Origin: a virus
Reading direction: 5' to 3' (one strand)
Length of the DNA: 64,000 nt
IMG/VR virus record: IMGVR_UViG_3300005537_000002
Coordinates: 62,001 to 126,000 of that record
Within the stretch, counting starts at the first letter, position 1, and each line of letters starts with the position of its first letter. The translations under genes were made by a program, and so were the position numbers. The notes under the pieces were generated by a model. The model saw only the letters and a program-made list of their open reading frames with translations. It was not told the DNA's origin and searched no databases. Shown here piece by piece: positions 55,867-63,721 of this stretch.

Positions 55867-56271
55867 ATGACACTGGAAGAACTGAACGAACGGTTACCGG
55901 AAGAGTTGAGAAGCCGTACGTTAGAGGGAATCAACGAACGCATCATCAACCATCCAGCGTTGGGGGTTACATATTGTATCTCGCAAGGGCAATTGGACCG
56001 TACAATTGCGGGAGATGAGTGGTCAGAGTACGCGAGTAACTTAGTCTTAGCCGACATTCAGCAGGAGGTTGTGGCAGCTCGAATGCGTCTGTTCTTAGGA
56101 GACATCTTCTCGAAGATGGTTGAGTTCGGTGCCGAACTTATCGAACTGGAAGCTGATAGATGGCGTCGGCTACTAGACTACAACGGAGACTGGACGAGTT
56201 CTCTCAACTATGATAACGATTGGTTTGCTGTGAGACTTAGTAAAGAGCTTGAAAAGAAGGGGTTACTATGA
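55867..56271 (+). CDS. Hypothetical protein, 134 aa
   Basis: ATG 55867 follows AGAGGAGG. Acidic helical protein (LEELNERLPEELRSR, EFGAELIELEADRWRRLL). Overlaps the next gene by 4 bases. Unknown. Confidence 0.55.
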   Translation: MTLEELNERLPEELRSRTLEGINERIINHPALGVTYCISQGQLDRTIAGDEWSEYASNLVLADIQQEVVAARMRLFLGDIFSKMVEFGAELIELEADRWRRLLDYNGDWTSSLNYDNDWFAVRLSKELEKKGLL

Positions 56272-56600
56272 GTGACAATCCGTATGAGTTGCGTAGTTTT
56301 GATCGAGAAGCACTGATAAAGGCAGTGCAACCCGAACATCCGGATGAGTTTAGCGCGTATTACTACTTGATGGAGCAGGCAGGCTTGTTCCGATGGCTGG
56401 CATTCGAGACAGATGAAATGTCTACCGCAGCTCAGGAGCAGGTCGCGGAGACATTTGAGAGCGTTGCCGCAGCAAAAATCTGCTGCTTTGACTTTGACTC
56501 TGTGTCAACAGACTGCAACCTGCTACTAGTTTATACTGACACCCAGTTACATAGCGTACTAACGCACGCGTGTCAGTACTACGAAGAGGAGGTCGAGTAG
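56268..56600 (+). CDS. Hypothetical protein, 110 aa
   Basis: ATGA start overlapping the previous stop. Acidic protein with two adjacent cysteines (AAKICCFDFD). Unknown. Confidence 0.5.
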   Translation: MSDNPYELRSFDREALIKAVQPEHPDEFSAYYYLMEQAGLFRWLAFETDEMSTAAQEQVAETFESVAAAKICCFDFDSVSTDCNLLLVYTDTQLHSVLTHACQYYEEEVE

Positions 56601-56606
56601 ACTACT

Positions 56607-56930
56607 ATGCAGACCGGCGGATATGAAGGGTACACGCTACGCAAGTTCGATTACGTCGACGTACGTGAGATCACTGGCAGATACGAGATGAGCCTTGAGG
56701 ATTGCCAAGCATATGTACAAGGGCATATACAAGTAGACGTCACCATACCTTTTAGTGCAGAAGTCGTAGGTAAGGTAGGGGTAGTAAGAAAGGTTGCAGA
56801 AGTAATAGAGTACCTAAGGCCGGACCTTATATGCTTTCAGTACGTCGTAGTAGGAGGTGCCTTGTTAGTAATCGCCCATCGCAACGGATCGTTCGCTAGA
56901 CAACTGCTACAAAGGTGTACGTATGAGTGA
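56607..56930 (+). CDS. Hypothetical protein, 107 aa
   Basis: GAGGAGG lies upstream at a long distance. Strand-rich C-terminus (LICFQYVVVGGALLVIAHR). It overlaps the next gene by 8 bases. Unknown. Confidence 0.5.
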   Translation: MQTGGYEGYTLRKFDYVDVREITGRYEMSLEDCQAYVQGHIQVDVTIPFSAEVVGKVGVVRKVAEVIEYLRPDLICFQYVVVGGALLVIAHRNGSFARQLLQRCTYE

Positions 56931-57318
56931 CAGGCTAGACGACGAGTATGCTAAGGCTGTAGAAGACCTAGCCCGATCGGAGTTGCGAGGAGAGGTTACT
57001 GCAGAGGAGTTGGTGTGGCTGTACTCTAACCTACAGTGGTGGCGAGATGCTCTCCAACGCATTTACGAAGACCAAATGAGGTTTATCGAGTCGATGGCTC
57101 GATCGATGGAGTCCATCGGCAAGATAAAGAAGGGAAGTGACACGCAACGGACGTCACAGGAAGCTAGAGAACGGAAGTCTGCTCTCTTCAACCGTATTAA
57201 AAGTCGTAAGCGTTACCTGGAGTGTATCAAAGCACGTAAGTTGACGGTAGACAACTACATCTACATACGAAACCGACAAGCACAGATCTCGGACGCAGAA
57301 GGGGACGACAATGGGTAG
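56923..57318 (+). CDS. Helical charged protein, 131 aa
   Basis: Highly charged helices throughout (DDEYAKAVEDLARSELRGE, then SQEARERKSALFNRIKSRKRYLECIKARK), consistent with a helical hairpin or coiled coil. Overlaps the next gene by 8 bases. Unknown. Confidence 0.55.
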   Translation: MSDRLDDEYAKAVEDLARSELRGEVTAEELVWLYSNLQWWRDALQRIYEDQMRFIESMARSMESIGKIKKGSDTQRTSQEARERKSALFNRIKSRKRYLECIKARKLTVDNYIYIRNRQAQISDAEGDDNG

Positions 57319-57631
57319 AGAAGACCCTAGAACAGATCCTTATGAATCATATTATGGAGAAGAACCGTTTGACAAGACTCCCTATACTCGATCAGAGGAG
57401 TTTCAGTCGGCTCTGGATAGCTCTGACTGTAAGGGGGTTGAAGAGGCACACGCTTTAGGTTTAGCACAGTTGTATGAGCTGCAGGACGAAGTTAACGACG
57501 CTATTAGGATAGCTATTGCAAAGAAGGTGATGAAAGTACTCGGTCGTATGTTGACTGAGGACGAGCAGGAAGATCTTAGAGACTGGTACGTGTCCGAGAC
57601 TAGATGGCTGATAGGAGTTATAGAAAGCTAG
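57311..57631 (+). CDS. Hypothetical protein, tandem paralogue of 57646
   Basis: Both this and the following protein begin MGRE/MGRD followed by an acidic Tyr-rich stretch (PYESYYGEEP / DPDEYEYERP). They share EEAHALGLAQLYELQDEVNDAIRIAI versus EEVAFGRLAEAAGVADEYIRDVIV, then MLTEDEQEDLRDWY versus TLSREEVDDVMEWV. They are therefore tandem duplicates. The function is unknown. Confidence 0.65.
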   Translation: MGREDPRTDPYESYYGEEPFDKTPYTRSEEFQSALDSSDCKGVEEAHALGLAQLYELQDEVNDAIRIAIAKKVMKVLGRMLTEDEQEDLRDWYVSETRWLIGVIES

Positions 57632-57645
57632 GAGGGAAATCGACA

Positions 57646-57945
57646 ATGGGTAGAGACATTGATCCGGACGAGTATGAGTACGAGCGACCTACGGATTTGG
57701 ATGAGGCGTTAAAGACCGTAGGAGATCTACCGACAGTTAAGGATGCTGAAGAAGTGGCATTCGGTCGCCTAGCGGAAGCAGCTGGAGTAGCAGATGAGTA
57801 TATAAGGGACGTAATAGTACGCGAACTGTCCGCCATGTTGCAACGTACACTGAGTAGGGAGGAGGTTGACGACGTAATGGAGTGGGTGCAGTCTAGTCTC
57901 CCGTCAGTTGGTTGGAGCATAGTTAGCAGAAGAGACGGAGTATAG
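57646..57945 (+). CDS. Hypothetical protein, tandem paralogue of 57311
   Basis: ATG 57646 follows TAGGAGGG, fixing the start within a longer frame. 99 residues; see the paralogue for shared segments. Confidence 0.65.
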   Translation: MGRDIDPDEYEYERPTDLDEALKTVGDLPTVKDAEEVAFGRLAEAAGVADEYIRDVIVRELSAMLQRTLSREEVDDVMEWVQSSLPSVGWSIVSRRDGV

Positions 57946-57947
57946 CC

Positions 57948-58475
57948 ATGATGAGGGTGAGTGAGTTGTTACACTCACTACAAGCTCTAAAAGAGGACGA
58001 ACAGTTCTCTACGCTATATCCACTTATGTTAGGTATTAGCGGACCGTATAGCTTCCAGACTAGAAGAGGGCGACGACAGTACTACACGACACTGCAGGGC
58101 ATAGCTGACATAGCAGACGACGACACTGTGCTAGGCCACAAAACTGGAGATTTCTTTAGCGAGGCAGATAGAGAGTCCGCCGGCGAGTACGAGATCGGCA
58201 TCGAGCGGTTGGTGTATATTATAGGTAATATGGTACCCAACGCTGAAGATGCTATGACCGTGTCTGAAGCCGAGCGTAAGTTAGCACAGCTGTGTAAGTA
58301 CGGTTTAGGGAACGCTGGCGTGGTATTGATACTGGACTGTGACGAGGACGTACCTTGTACGGAGGTTGCGTCAGTGGCAGTAAGTAATGGTCGAGTAGAG
58401 CTAGTTTCGACTGGAGCTACCAGTTGGTGTCACATCGGCTTACAGAACTGGTCGAGGTTTCAGAGGAGGATGTAA
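57948..58475 (+). CDS. Hypothetical protein, 175 aa
   Basis: ATGATG at 57948 begins two bases after the previous stop. A helical N-terminus (VSELLHSLQALKEDEQF) leads to a mixed middle and a strand-rich C-terminus (GVVLILDCDEDVPCTEVASVAVS). The plan resembles that of the 44878 protein (short acidic helical start, then strands), but I cannot confirm a relation. Confidence 0.55.
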   Translation: MMRVSELLHSLQALKEDEQFSTLYPLMLGISGPYSFQTRRGRRQYYTTLQGIADIADDDTVLGHKTGDFFSEADRESAGEYEIGIERLVYIIGNMVPNAEDAMTVSEAERKLAQLCKYGLGNAGVVLILDCDEDVPCTEVASVAVSNGRVELVSTGATSWCHIGLQNWSRFQRRM

Positions 58476-58510
58476 GAGTATATGTCACACTACGATGATT
58501 AAGGAGAAGT

Positions 58511-58906
58511 ATGTCGTATAATAACAGTCGAGGACCTAGGAGAATACCTCTGACATGGTTTGAGTTGAAATCAATCACTCCTCAACCTCTATTACATAAG
58601 GGTACAGTATATGCACAACAGTTAACTGGTACACACTTCGATCCTGAGAGATGCTCAACTCAAGCATGGCGTGAGTGGGCTTATGATGCCATGCTTGTCG
58701 GCATTCGAAGAGCCTTTTGCGAGGAGCTGATTGAACGCTTACAGAAAGTTGCACTAGAGTACACTACTCAAACACACCAGCACATTAGTGCTTTCCAAGT
58801 ACTGTATAGTGTCGGGAACGACAACTTGTTCCCGGATAACTTAGGAGTCGACCTAGATAGGGACATTGGCGACAACATCTGGCGTCGAGTATCCCGACCT
58901 GACTAG
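58511..58906 (+). CDS. Hypothetical protein, paralogue of 44024
   Basis: AAGGAG lies upstream of ATG 58511. The 131 residues share GNDNLFPDNLGVDLD and the W-x-x-W...RRAF helix with the 44024 product. As at 44024, the gene is the last before the duplicated terminator/promoter module. Confidence 0.65.
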   Translation: MSYNNSRGPRRIPLTWFELKSITPQPLLHKGTVYAQQLTGTHFDPERCSTQAWREWAYDAMLVGIRRAFCEELIERLQKVALEYTTQTHQHISAFQVLYSVGNDNLFPDNLGVDLDRDIGDNIWRRVSRPD

Positions 58907-58910
58907 GTCC

Positions 58911-58948
58911 ACAAGAGGCCGAAAGCTATTATACTTTCGGCCTCTTGT
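58911..58948 (+). terminator. Terminator of the duplicated module (second copy)
   Basis: The 15-bp stem 58911-58925 with 58934-58948 is the same as that at 44393, and again its end provides the TTGT of the next -35. Confidence 0.9.
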
Positions 58949-58974
58949 TTTCGATTGGGTGAATATTTTATAAT
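58945..58974 (+). promoter_or_regulatory. Promoter TTGTTT-18-TATAAT (second copy)
   Basis: TTGTTT 58945-58950 and TATAAT 58969-58974; the spacer CGATTGGGTGAATATT is the same as in the 44428 copy. Confidence 0.9.
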
Positions 58975-59021
58975 ATATTATATAAATATAATTCTTTCAC
59001 ACCTAACGAAAGGGGTAGCTA

Positions 59022-59333
59022 ATGAATACACTAGTTGGTACAGTTACGGACATCTCTCCGCGGAGGCTTAGGCTTTCACTCATTCGCGGCGGTGGACCTA
59101 TCGGTACGCCATTGGTTGTAGTCGAGATGTCCGTAGAGGACCCCTACCGATCTTACTTTGGAGTGAGTTCACGGCAGGAGTTCTGGGGTAGCCGATGGGA
59201 TGAGATTGCAGCCCCACAAGATATTCAGGTCGGTACGCGAGTGCGTATCGGTCTCAACCCCATCGGTATCCCGATGGACATTCGAAAGGAGGCACTGAGT
59301 GAGACAAACACCATCGACCCCCGAGTTCTTTGA
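59022..59333 (+). CDS. Hypothetical protein, 103 aa
   Basis: ATG 59022 follows GAAAGGGG. The protein is strand-rich and Arg/Pro/Gly-rich (DISPRRLRLSLIRGGGPIG), with no cysteine. It overlaps the next gene by 35 bases. Unknown. Confidence 0.55.
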   Translation: MNTLVGTVTDISPRRLRLSLIRGGGPIGTPLVVVEMSVEDPYRSYFGVSSRQEFWGSRWDEIAAPQDIQVGTRVRIGLNPIGIPMDIRKEALSETNTIDPRVL

Positions 59334-59664
59334 TCAGTGGGTACAGAGCTTTGCTAGGCGTGGAGAGCGGCCACGACACTGGAACGTTCCACCGGAGCAT
59401 CCGCGTCTAGTAGAGTTATGCACTCTGCTCGGAACAGAGGTGAGTGATATAGCGGTCATTCACAGTATACAGTCAGAACCACCGGAGGAGTGTCGCACAT
59501 CAAAAAGTGGGCGGAGGTACTCAATGCAAATTGGGTCTCGTGTGACATGGAAGATGGGGTATGACTTCCGAACGGCTGCTCCATACGCCTTCGTATGGCT
59601 TGATGGAGAGCAGGTCGTCTACAGATGGCCACAACAAGGCCAGTCATCACACTGGCTAGATTAA
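59299..59664 (+). CDS. Hypothetical protein, 121 aa
   Basis: The GTG at 59299 follows GGAGG by about 7 bases, which supports the 35-base overlap with the previous gene. A basic middle (PEECRTSKSGRRYS) and Trp-rich segments are seen. Unknown. Confidence 0.5.
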   Translation: MRQTPSTPEFFDQWVQSFARRGERPRHWNVPPEHPRLVELCTLLGTEVSDIAVIHSIQSEPPEECRTSKSGRRYSMQIGSRVTWKMGYDFRTAAPYAFVWLDGEQVVYRWPQQGQSSHWLD

Positions 59665-59699
59665 ATGCTAGTTTATGTTGTTTAGTAGGGAGAACCAAC

Positions 59700-60293
59700 T
59701 TGAGAGAGGACGAGCTAAAAGCTCTATACGACGAACTGGTAGGCGTCGCTAAGTTCTCAGTCATGAGAGCGTTGCTAGACGTAGCGGATAACAACGGAAG
59801 TAGATGGAGTGAGGACCTAGCAGACACCTGCTACTCGATGACGGAGCAAGAGGCTGAAGGATTAGCACAGGTGTTTGTCGAGGATCCGGTTGGTGACATG
59901 CTAGTCTACTTCACGGACGAGCTTAGACACCTGATAAGGAAATATACCCACAAACCAGTCGAGGTAGTTGAGCGTGAAGGCTTTACTATCGGAGACCACA
60001 TGGCAGTGGACGGTAGCGTAGAGGTACGCTACTATACCATTGCTGGACCAGGGGTGTACACGAAGTCTTCAGCTGGTTTACAGCACTGCCTCGACGTGTT
60101 ACGAGCACAGCCAGACCTCACTGTGCTACCAAACCGAAATGGGATTTATCAGGCCTATGTCAGTTGCAGTCTGATACAACGACCCTCACTAGACGCCCTG
60201 CGGAGCTATATCGGAGGCATACTTGTTGAGGCGGGCATCCAGCCACTACAGACAAGTATCGTCTTGCAGTTTGGAGGAGAGCCGTATGAATAA
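59700..60293 (+). CDS. Hypothetical protein, 197 aa
   Basis: TTG 59700 follows AGTAGGGAG; an upstream in-frame ATG at 59625 would overlap the previous gene by 40 bases. Acidic helical start (REDELKALYDELVG) and mixed C-terminus. Unknown. Confidence 0.5.
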   Translation: MREDELKALYDELVGVAKFSVMRALLDVADNNGSRWSEDLADTCYSMTEQEAEGLAQVFVEDPVGDMLVYFTDELRHLIRKYTHKPVEVVEREGFTIGDHMAVDGSVEVRYYTIAGPGVYTKSSAGLQHCLDVLRAQPDLTVLPNRNGIYQAYVSCSLIQRPSLDALRSYIGGILVEAGIQPLQTSIVLQFGGEPYE

Positions 60294-60765
60294 AGACCAG
60301 TTTACAGCATACGTTGAGTCGTTACCTGGGAAGTTTGTACTCGCAGTTGCAGAGCGTATTACAAACGGCGAGTGCGGTCTTTATGAGAGATTCGAGGTGC
60401 ACAAGACGCTAACGTACGCCATCGTGTGTAATGACTTACCTCATTGGGTGGATAAGTATATATTGGACTCCGAGCATCCCATCGAGTTTCCATACACTGG
60501 CGTCCACGAAGACTGGTGGTTGGTGCTCTACAACGCCTTTAACCGAGAGGCTCAAGTAGTTATAGCGGACAAAGCGATAGAGCACATGGGAGATGTGCTT
60601 AAGGAGTTCATGGAGGCTGTGCGTAACAATCTAGCGCCTCACTTCGAAGGGGAGTTCTACGAAGACCCGAACGATTTCTACAACATACTAGAGAAGTCGA
60701 TGGATAGTAAAGCGTTCCAAGTGTACATGCCGAACATCGCGGCTAAGAAGGAATTCACGATATGA
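60286..60765 (+). CDS. Hypothetical protein, 159 aa
   Basis: ATG 60286 follows TGGAGGAG. Acidic helical protein with several Trp (NDLPHWVDKYILDSE, EDWWLVLYNAFNREAQ). Overlaps the next gene by 4 bases. Unknown. Confidence 0.55.
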   Translation: MNKDQFTAYVESLPGKFVLAVAERITNGECGLYERFEVHKTLTYAIVCNDLPHWVDKYILDSEHPIEFPYTGVHEDWWLVLYNAFNREAQVVIADKAIEHMGDVLKEFMEAVRNNLAPHFEGEFYEDPNDFYNILEKSMDSKAFQVYMPNIAAKKEFTI

Positions 60766-61568
60766 GTACGTGGTCTGGACTAACGGTACTCGATGAGGAG
60801 ACGCAATACCTCATCGAGTACGTAGAAGCGTTACTAGGGGAGCTGCGGTATACTCGTAGTCAGGTTGAGTACGTAACTGAAGCTGGTTTCTCAGTCCGTA
60901 GGGTACTATTAGAAGGGGAGCACTACCCTAGAGGCTCTTGGTGCTATGAGATACGGTACGAGATTCCTGAAGCGGACGTAGTAGCACACCCCAGCCGTAT
61001 TGGATTCCGTCGAGGTACTAAGTTGTGGAAAGTCCAGTTGGATCATCACACCGACCAGCAAATGATCAAGCAGCATTATGTCAGTCGGTATGCGAGAACC
61101 ATTAACCTATGGCTCTCTCACTATAAAGCGTATGAGTTCGTCGCCATAGACGACGTTAGTAGCTTACCAGAACCCGTATGTAGAGTTGAGTTCGTGGACG
61201 ACTACCCAAAACTGGAGACGTATTGGGGGGTTACTAACGAACGTCTGAAGTCTTACTGGCTGCGGTTCGCATTTAGTCATTGGAAGCTCATTAGAACACA
61301 GTTACATGAGTCCGAGGGGTTTACCATTTGCAAGACGCTAGTCGGTACTGTACCCGGATACGTTATTGGAGTAGATTATCCATCGTCCGCTAAGGATACT
61401 AGCATCTCTCTATACTATTATGATCCGAACGCGGACGTAGACGAGATTCAAGCGGAATCTGCTAAGTTAGCCAGAAGTTTACACGAGGTAGGAGAGGGTA
61501 TCTACGTCCGTACGAACTTGATGGGCATATCTCCGTATGCCCATATTCGAGTCTTCTTAACCGACTGA
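60762..61568 (+). CDS. Hypothetical protein, 268 aa
   Basis: ATGA start overlaps the previous stop. The largest protein of this part, with strand-rich segments (SWCYEIRYEIPEAD, TKLWKVQLDHHTDQQ) and a helical end. A 13-bp perfect hairpin (60786-60821) lies at the 5' end of the gene. Unknown. Confidence 0.55.
   Translation: MSTWSGLTVLDEETQYLIEYVEALLGELRYTRSQVEYVTEAGFSVRRVLLEGEHYPRGSWCYEIRYEIPEADVVAHPSRIGFRRGTKLWKVQLDHHTDQQMIKQHYVSRYARTINLWLSHYKAYEFVAIDDVSSLPEPVCRVEFVDDYPKLETYWGVTNERLKSYWLRFAFSHWKLIRTQLHESEGFTICKTLVGTVPGYVIGVDYPSSAKDTSISLYYYDPNADVDEIQAESAKLARSLHEVGEGIYVRTNLMGISPYAHIRVFLTD
60786..60821. repeat. 13-bp perfect inverted repeat inside the 60762 gene
   Basis: GTACTCGATGAGG (60786-60798) pairs with CCTCATCGAGTAC (60809-60821) around a 10-base loop, about 25 bases after the start codon. 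Confidence 0.85.
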
Positions 61569-61580
61569 CAAGGAGGATCT

Positions 61581-61958
61581 ATGACAGTAGACCCAGATCG
61601 AGAGTGGGACGACGAGTTCGATCCACGCAACCTACATCAAGTACGAGAGGTGATCTTAGACGCACTGTCGTTTAGAGTCACTCAGAACTCTGCCCGTAAG
61701 TTATACCCTAATGTATACAACTGGCTGTGTACGTATGCTTCGTCCATGAGTAACGTCCAGCACTCACCCGACGATAGGATTCAGTCCTTTGACTTGTACA
61801 ACAGAGTCCGTTGGTACGGAGAGGAAGATTTGAGCTCTCCGACGCGGGCTGTCACTGACAACGGACTACAACCTGTGCTACCTGGATTCGAACCTCCACA
61901 GTCAAGCCCAAGACGTTATCATATTACTATCGAAGTATTAGACAACTGGAAGGATTAG
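61581..61958 (+). CDS. Hypothetical protein, 125 aa
   Basis: ATG 61581 follows AAGGAGG. Acidic N-terminus (DPDREWDDEFDPRN) and Pro/Ser-rich later part. Unknown. Confidence 0.55.
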   Translation: MTVDPDREWDDEFDPRNLHQVREVILDALSFRVTQNSARKLYPNVYNWLCTYASSMSNVQHSPDDRIQSFDLYNRVRWYGEEDLSSPTRAVTDNGLQPVLPGFEPPQSSPRRYHITIEVLDNWKD

Positions 61959-61962
61959 GTAT

Positions 61963-62193
61963 ATGTATAGAGCAGAGTGGGATAGGAGACTGCGAGAGAG
62001 CAAACGTCAGTTGGAGGAGATAGCTGAAGAGTTCTATCCGACGTGGCTCACAGAACTCGCCTCACTAACTGGAGAGAGTGTAGAGACGATAGACCGTAAG
62101 GTGATGTACATTGCAGAGCACACGACGTTAGGAGACAAGTACATAGTCATCAATACCTTGCTTATGTACTACCGACTCCCGTGGAAAGGCTAA
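61963..62193 (+). CDS. Hypothetical helical protein, 76 aa
   Basis: Charged helices at the start (DRRLRESKRQLEEIAEEF). Begins 4 bases after the previous stop and is the last gene before the terminator at 62210. Unknown. Confidence 0.5.
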   Translation: MYRAEWDRRLRESKRQLEEIAEEFYPTWLTELASLTGESVETIDRKVMYIAEHTTLGDKYIVINTLLMYYRLPWKG

Positions 62194-62209
62194 ACGAGCA
62201 ACTACAAGT

Positions 62210-62241
62210 AGAGGTGCAAACGTAGTTTGCACCTCTTGTTT
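62210..62241 (+). terminator. Terminator overlapping the next -35
   Basis: AGAGGTGCAAAC (62210-62221) pairs with GTTTGCACCTCT (62225-62236), followed by TGTTTTC, which belongs to the next promoter. Confidence 0.9.
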
Positions 62242-62265
62242 TCAACCGGTAGAATTATTTATAAT
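62236..62265 (+). promoter_or_regulatory. Promoter TTGTTT-18-TATAAT
   Basis: TTGTTT 62236-62241 and TATAAT 62260-62265. The spacer begins TCAACCGGT, as in the promoters at 30839 and 36073. Confidence 0.9.
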
Positions 62266-62309
62266 ATATTATATAAATATAATCTTACACACCACATGGA
62301 GGACTAGTC

Positions 62310-62621
62310 ATGGATATGCGTACTTGGACCCGAACGATGTCCTTACAGGAGTACATCGCGTATGAGTGGAATGAGGGTGATTTGAAACTGGTTACAGATT
62401 TCATGCGTAAGTATACAGAAAAGTCGTGGACTGAAGTGTGCAGGCTCCGATTCGTCACGTTCTTTGCAGACCCTACGATGGAACTCCCCATACAACCGAA
62501 TGGGGAGTGCACTTTAATGGCGTACCAGTTCGGTATTTGGCATGAGGAAAGGCGGCCAACTCTAACCGTAGGCAACGATGTGTACATTTGTTGGGATATA
62601 GAAGAAGGTAAGGAGAACTAA
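62310..62621 (+). CDS. Hypothetical protein, 103 aa
   Basis: ATG 62310 follows TGGAGG at 9 bases. Acidic and aromatic; a 9-bp hairpin (ACTCCCCAT with ATGGGGAGT, about 62482-62508) lies in the gene. Unknown. Confidence 0.55.
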   Translation: MDMRTWTRTMSLQEYIAYEWNEGDLKLVTDFMRKYTEKSWTEVCRLRFVTFFADPTMELPIQPNGECTLMAYQFGIWHEERRPTLTVGNDVYICWDIEEGKEN

Positions 62622-62622
62622 T

Positions 62623-62946
62623 ATGACGCTAGAAGAGTTACGAGCAAGAGTCGGAGAACGAGACTGGGAAGCGTTCGAGTCAGTGTATGACGTAGCTAGC
62701 ATGCTTGCAGACGACGAGTTCGAGCTAGATTGGATTGACACCTGGGTCCGAGGTATGAACGACATGCACTGTGCTAGAGCTTTGCCTCGAGTACTAGCTA
62801 TGTGGACTATCGACTATATTCGCCGTTGCGATGCGAATATAGAAGTTGTACTCTCGGCAACTTCTTTTGCTAACCAAGCGTCGCCGAATTTCGGTGATGC
62901 CTTTATAGCGGCGGTACGACAGGAACTTCACAAAGAGGAGTCGTAA
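62623..62946 (+). CDS. Hypothetical protein, first half of a duplicated gene pair
   Basis: 107 residues starting MTLEELRARVGERDWEAF, matching the start of the 63385 protein (MTLERVRELVGEKHWEAF). Both continue with an acidic part that contains L-x-x-x-D/W (WIDTW / FLDAW) and a helix ending VDYILGC or IDYIRRC. The next gene is also duplicated in the same order (62951 and 63722), so a two-gene unit was copied in tandem. AAGGAG lies just before the ATG. Confidence 0.7.
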   Translation: MTLEELRARVGERDWEAFESVYDVASMLADDEFELDWIDTWVRGMNDMHCARALPRVLAMWTIDYIRRCDANIEVVLSATSFANQASPNFGDAFIAAVRQELHKEES

Positions 62947-62950
62947 GCAC

Positions 62951-63388
62951 ATGTCAAACGTCATTGTGCTACGTCACCAAAAGACGTATATCGTGATAGG
63001 AACTCCGCTCGACGACTTAGACAAAATTCGAGCGGAGATACCAAATCTAAAACAGGGTGAGTGGAAGCTGTCCAGTCTAGACGACCTCTATCGAGCGTAT
63101 CAGGCACCGAGGGTGGGTCAAGTCTATGTAGGCGTAGAACTAGCGAAGGAGTTGCGTAGACTGACCGGCTGGATCGAACATGAGTACAGTGACGACACCG
63201 AGTACAAGCTCGTCACTAACGGTGAGGTCGGTAGAGTACTCATGTTCTACGCCTGTCACTTACGTAAGTGGAAGCACAGGTACTGGCCCATCAACCGTAA
63301 TACACTAGGTCAATGTGCTACGTGCTACAACTATGCACAAGCTGTTGGTGTACGTCCAGTTAAACTTAAGAAGGAGACAAGCAAATGA
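62951..63388 (+). CDS. Hypothetical protein, second half of a duplicated gene pair
   Basis: The 145-residue protein starts with VIVLRHQKTYIVIG and has WKLSSLDDLYRAYQ and VGQVYVGVELAKELRRLTGW. The protein beginning at 63722 shows LILRHWKHAKYIVLG, WILSGLDELAYEFG and VASVYVGSVVAAECIERVGW at the same places. The late part has CATCYNYAQAVG, a single CxxC. Unknown function. Confidence 0.65.
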   Translation: MSNVIVLRHQKTYIVIGTPLDDLDKIRAEIPNLKQGEWKLSSLDDLYRAYQAPRVGQVYVGVELAKELRRLTGWIEHEYSDDTEYKLVTNGEVGRVLMFYACHLRKWKHRYWPINRNTLGQCATCYNYAQAVGVRPVKLKKETSK

Positions 63389-63705
63389 TGACACTCGAAC
63401 GTGTACGTGAACTCGTCGGAGAGAAGCACTGGGAGGCTTTTCAGCAAGAGATGGATATGTCCGTGGTGCTCGAGTCTGAAGAGGAAGAACTCTCGTTTTT
63501 GGATGCGTGGAAGTACCAACGCGACACTGCTGCGTGCGCAAGTGACATCTACGAGCAACTCGCTAAGTATGCGGTAGACTACATACTAGGTTGTGGAGTC
63601 TCCGTAGAGGACTACCTCGACTTCACTGACATGATCTATCGACCAGACTTCGCAGAACAAATGCTAGTAGCTATAGACAAAGAGGGCAGCTCTCGTAAAC
63701 AGTAA
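63385..63705 (+). CDS. Hypothetical protein, paralogue of 62623
   Basis: ATGATG overlaps the previous stop. It matches the 62623 protein along most of its length, though the acidic centre differs (SEEEELSF). Confidence 0.7.
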   Translation: MMTLERVRELVGEKHWEAFQQEMDMSVVLESEEEELSFLDAWKYQRDTAACASDIYEQLAKYAVDYILGCGVSVEDYLDFTDMIYRPDFAEQMLVAIDKEGSSRKQ

Positions 63706-63721
63706 GACTAAAGGAGGAACT

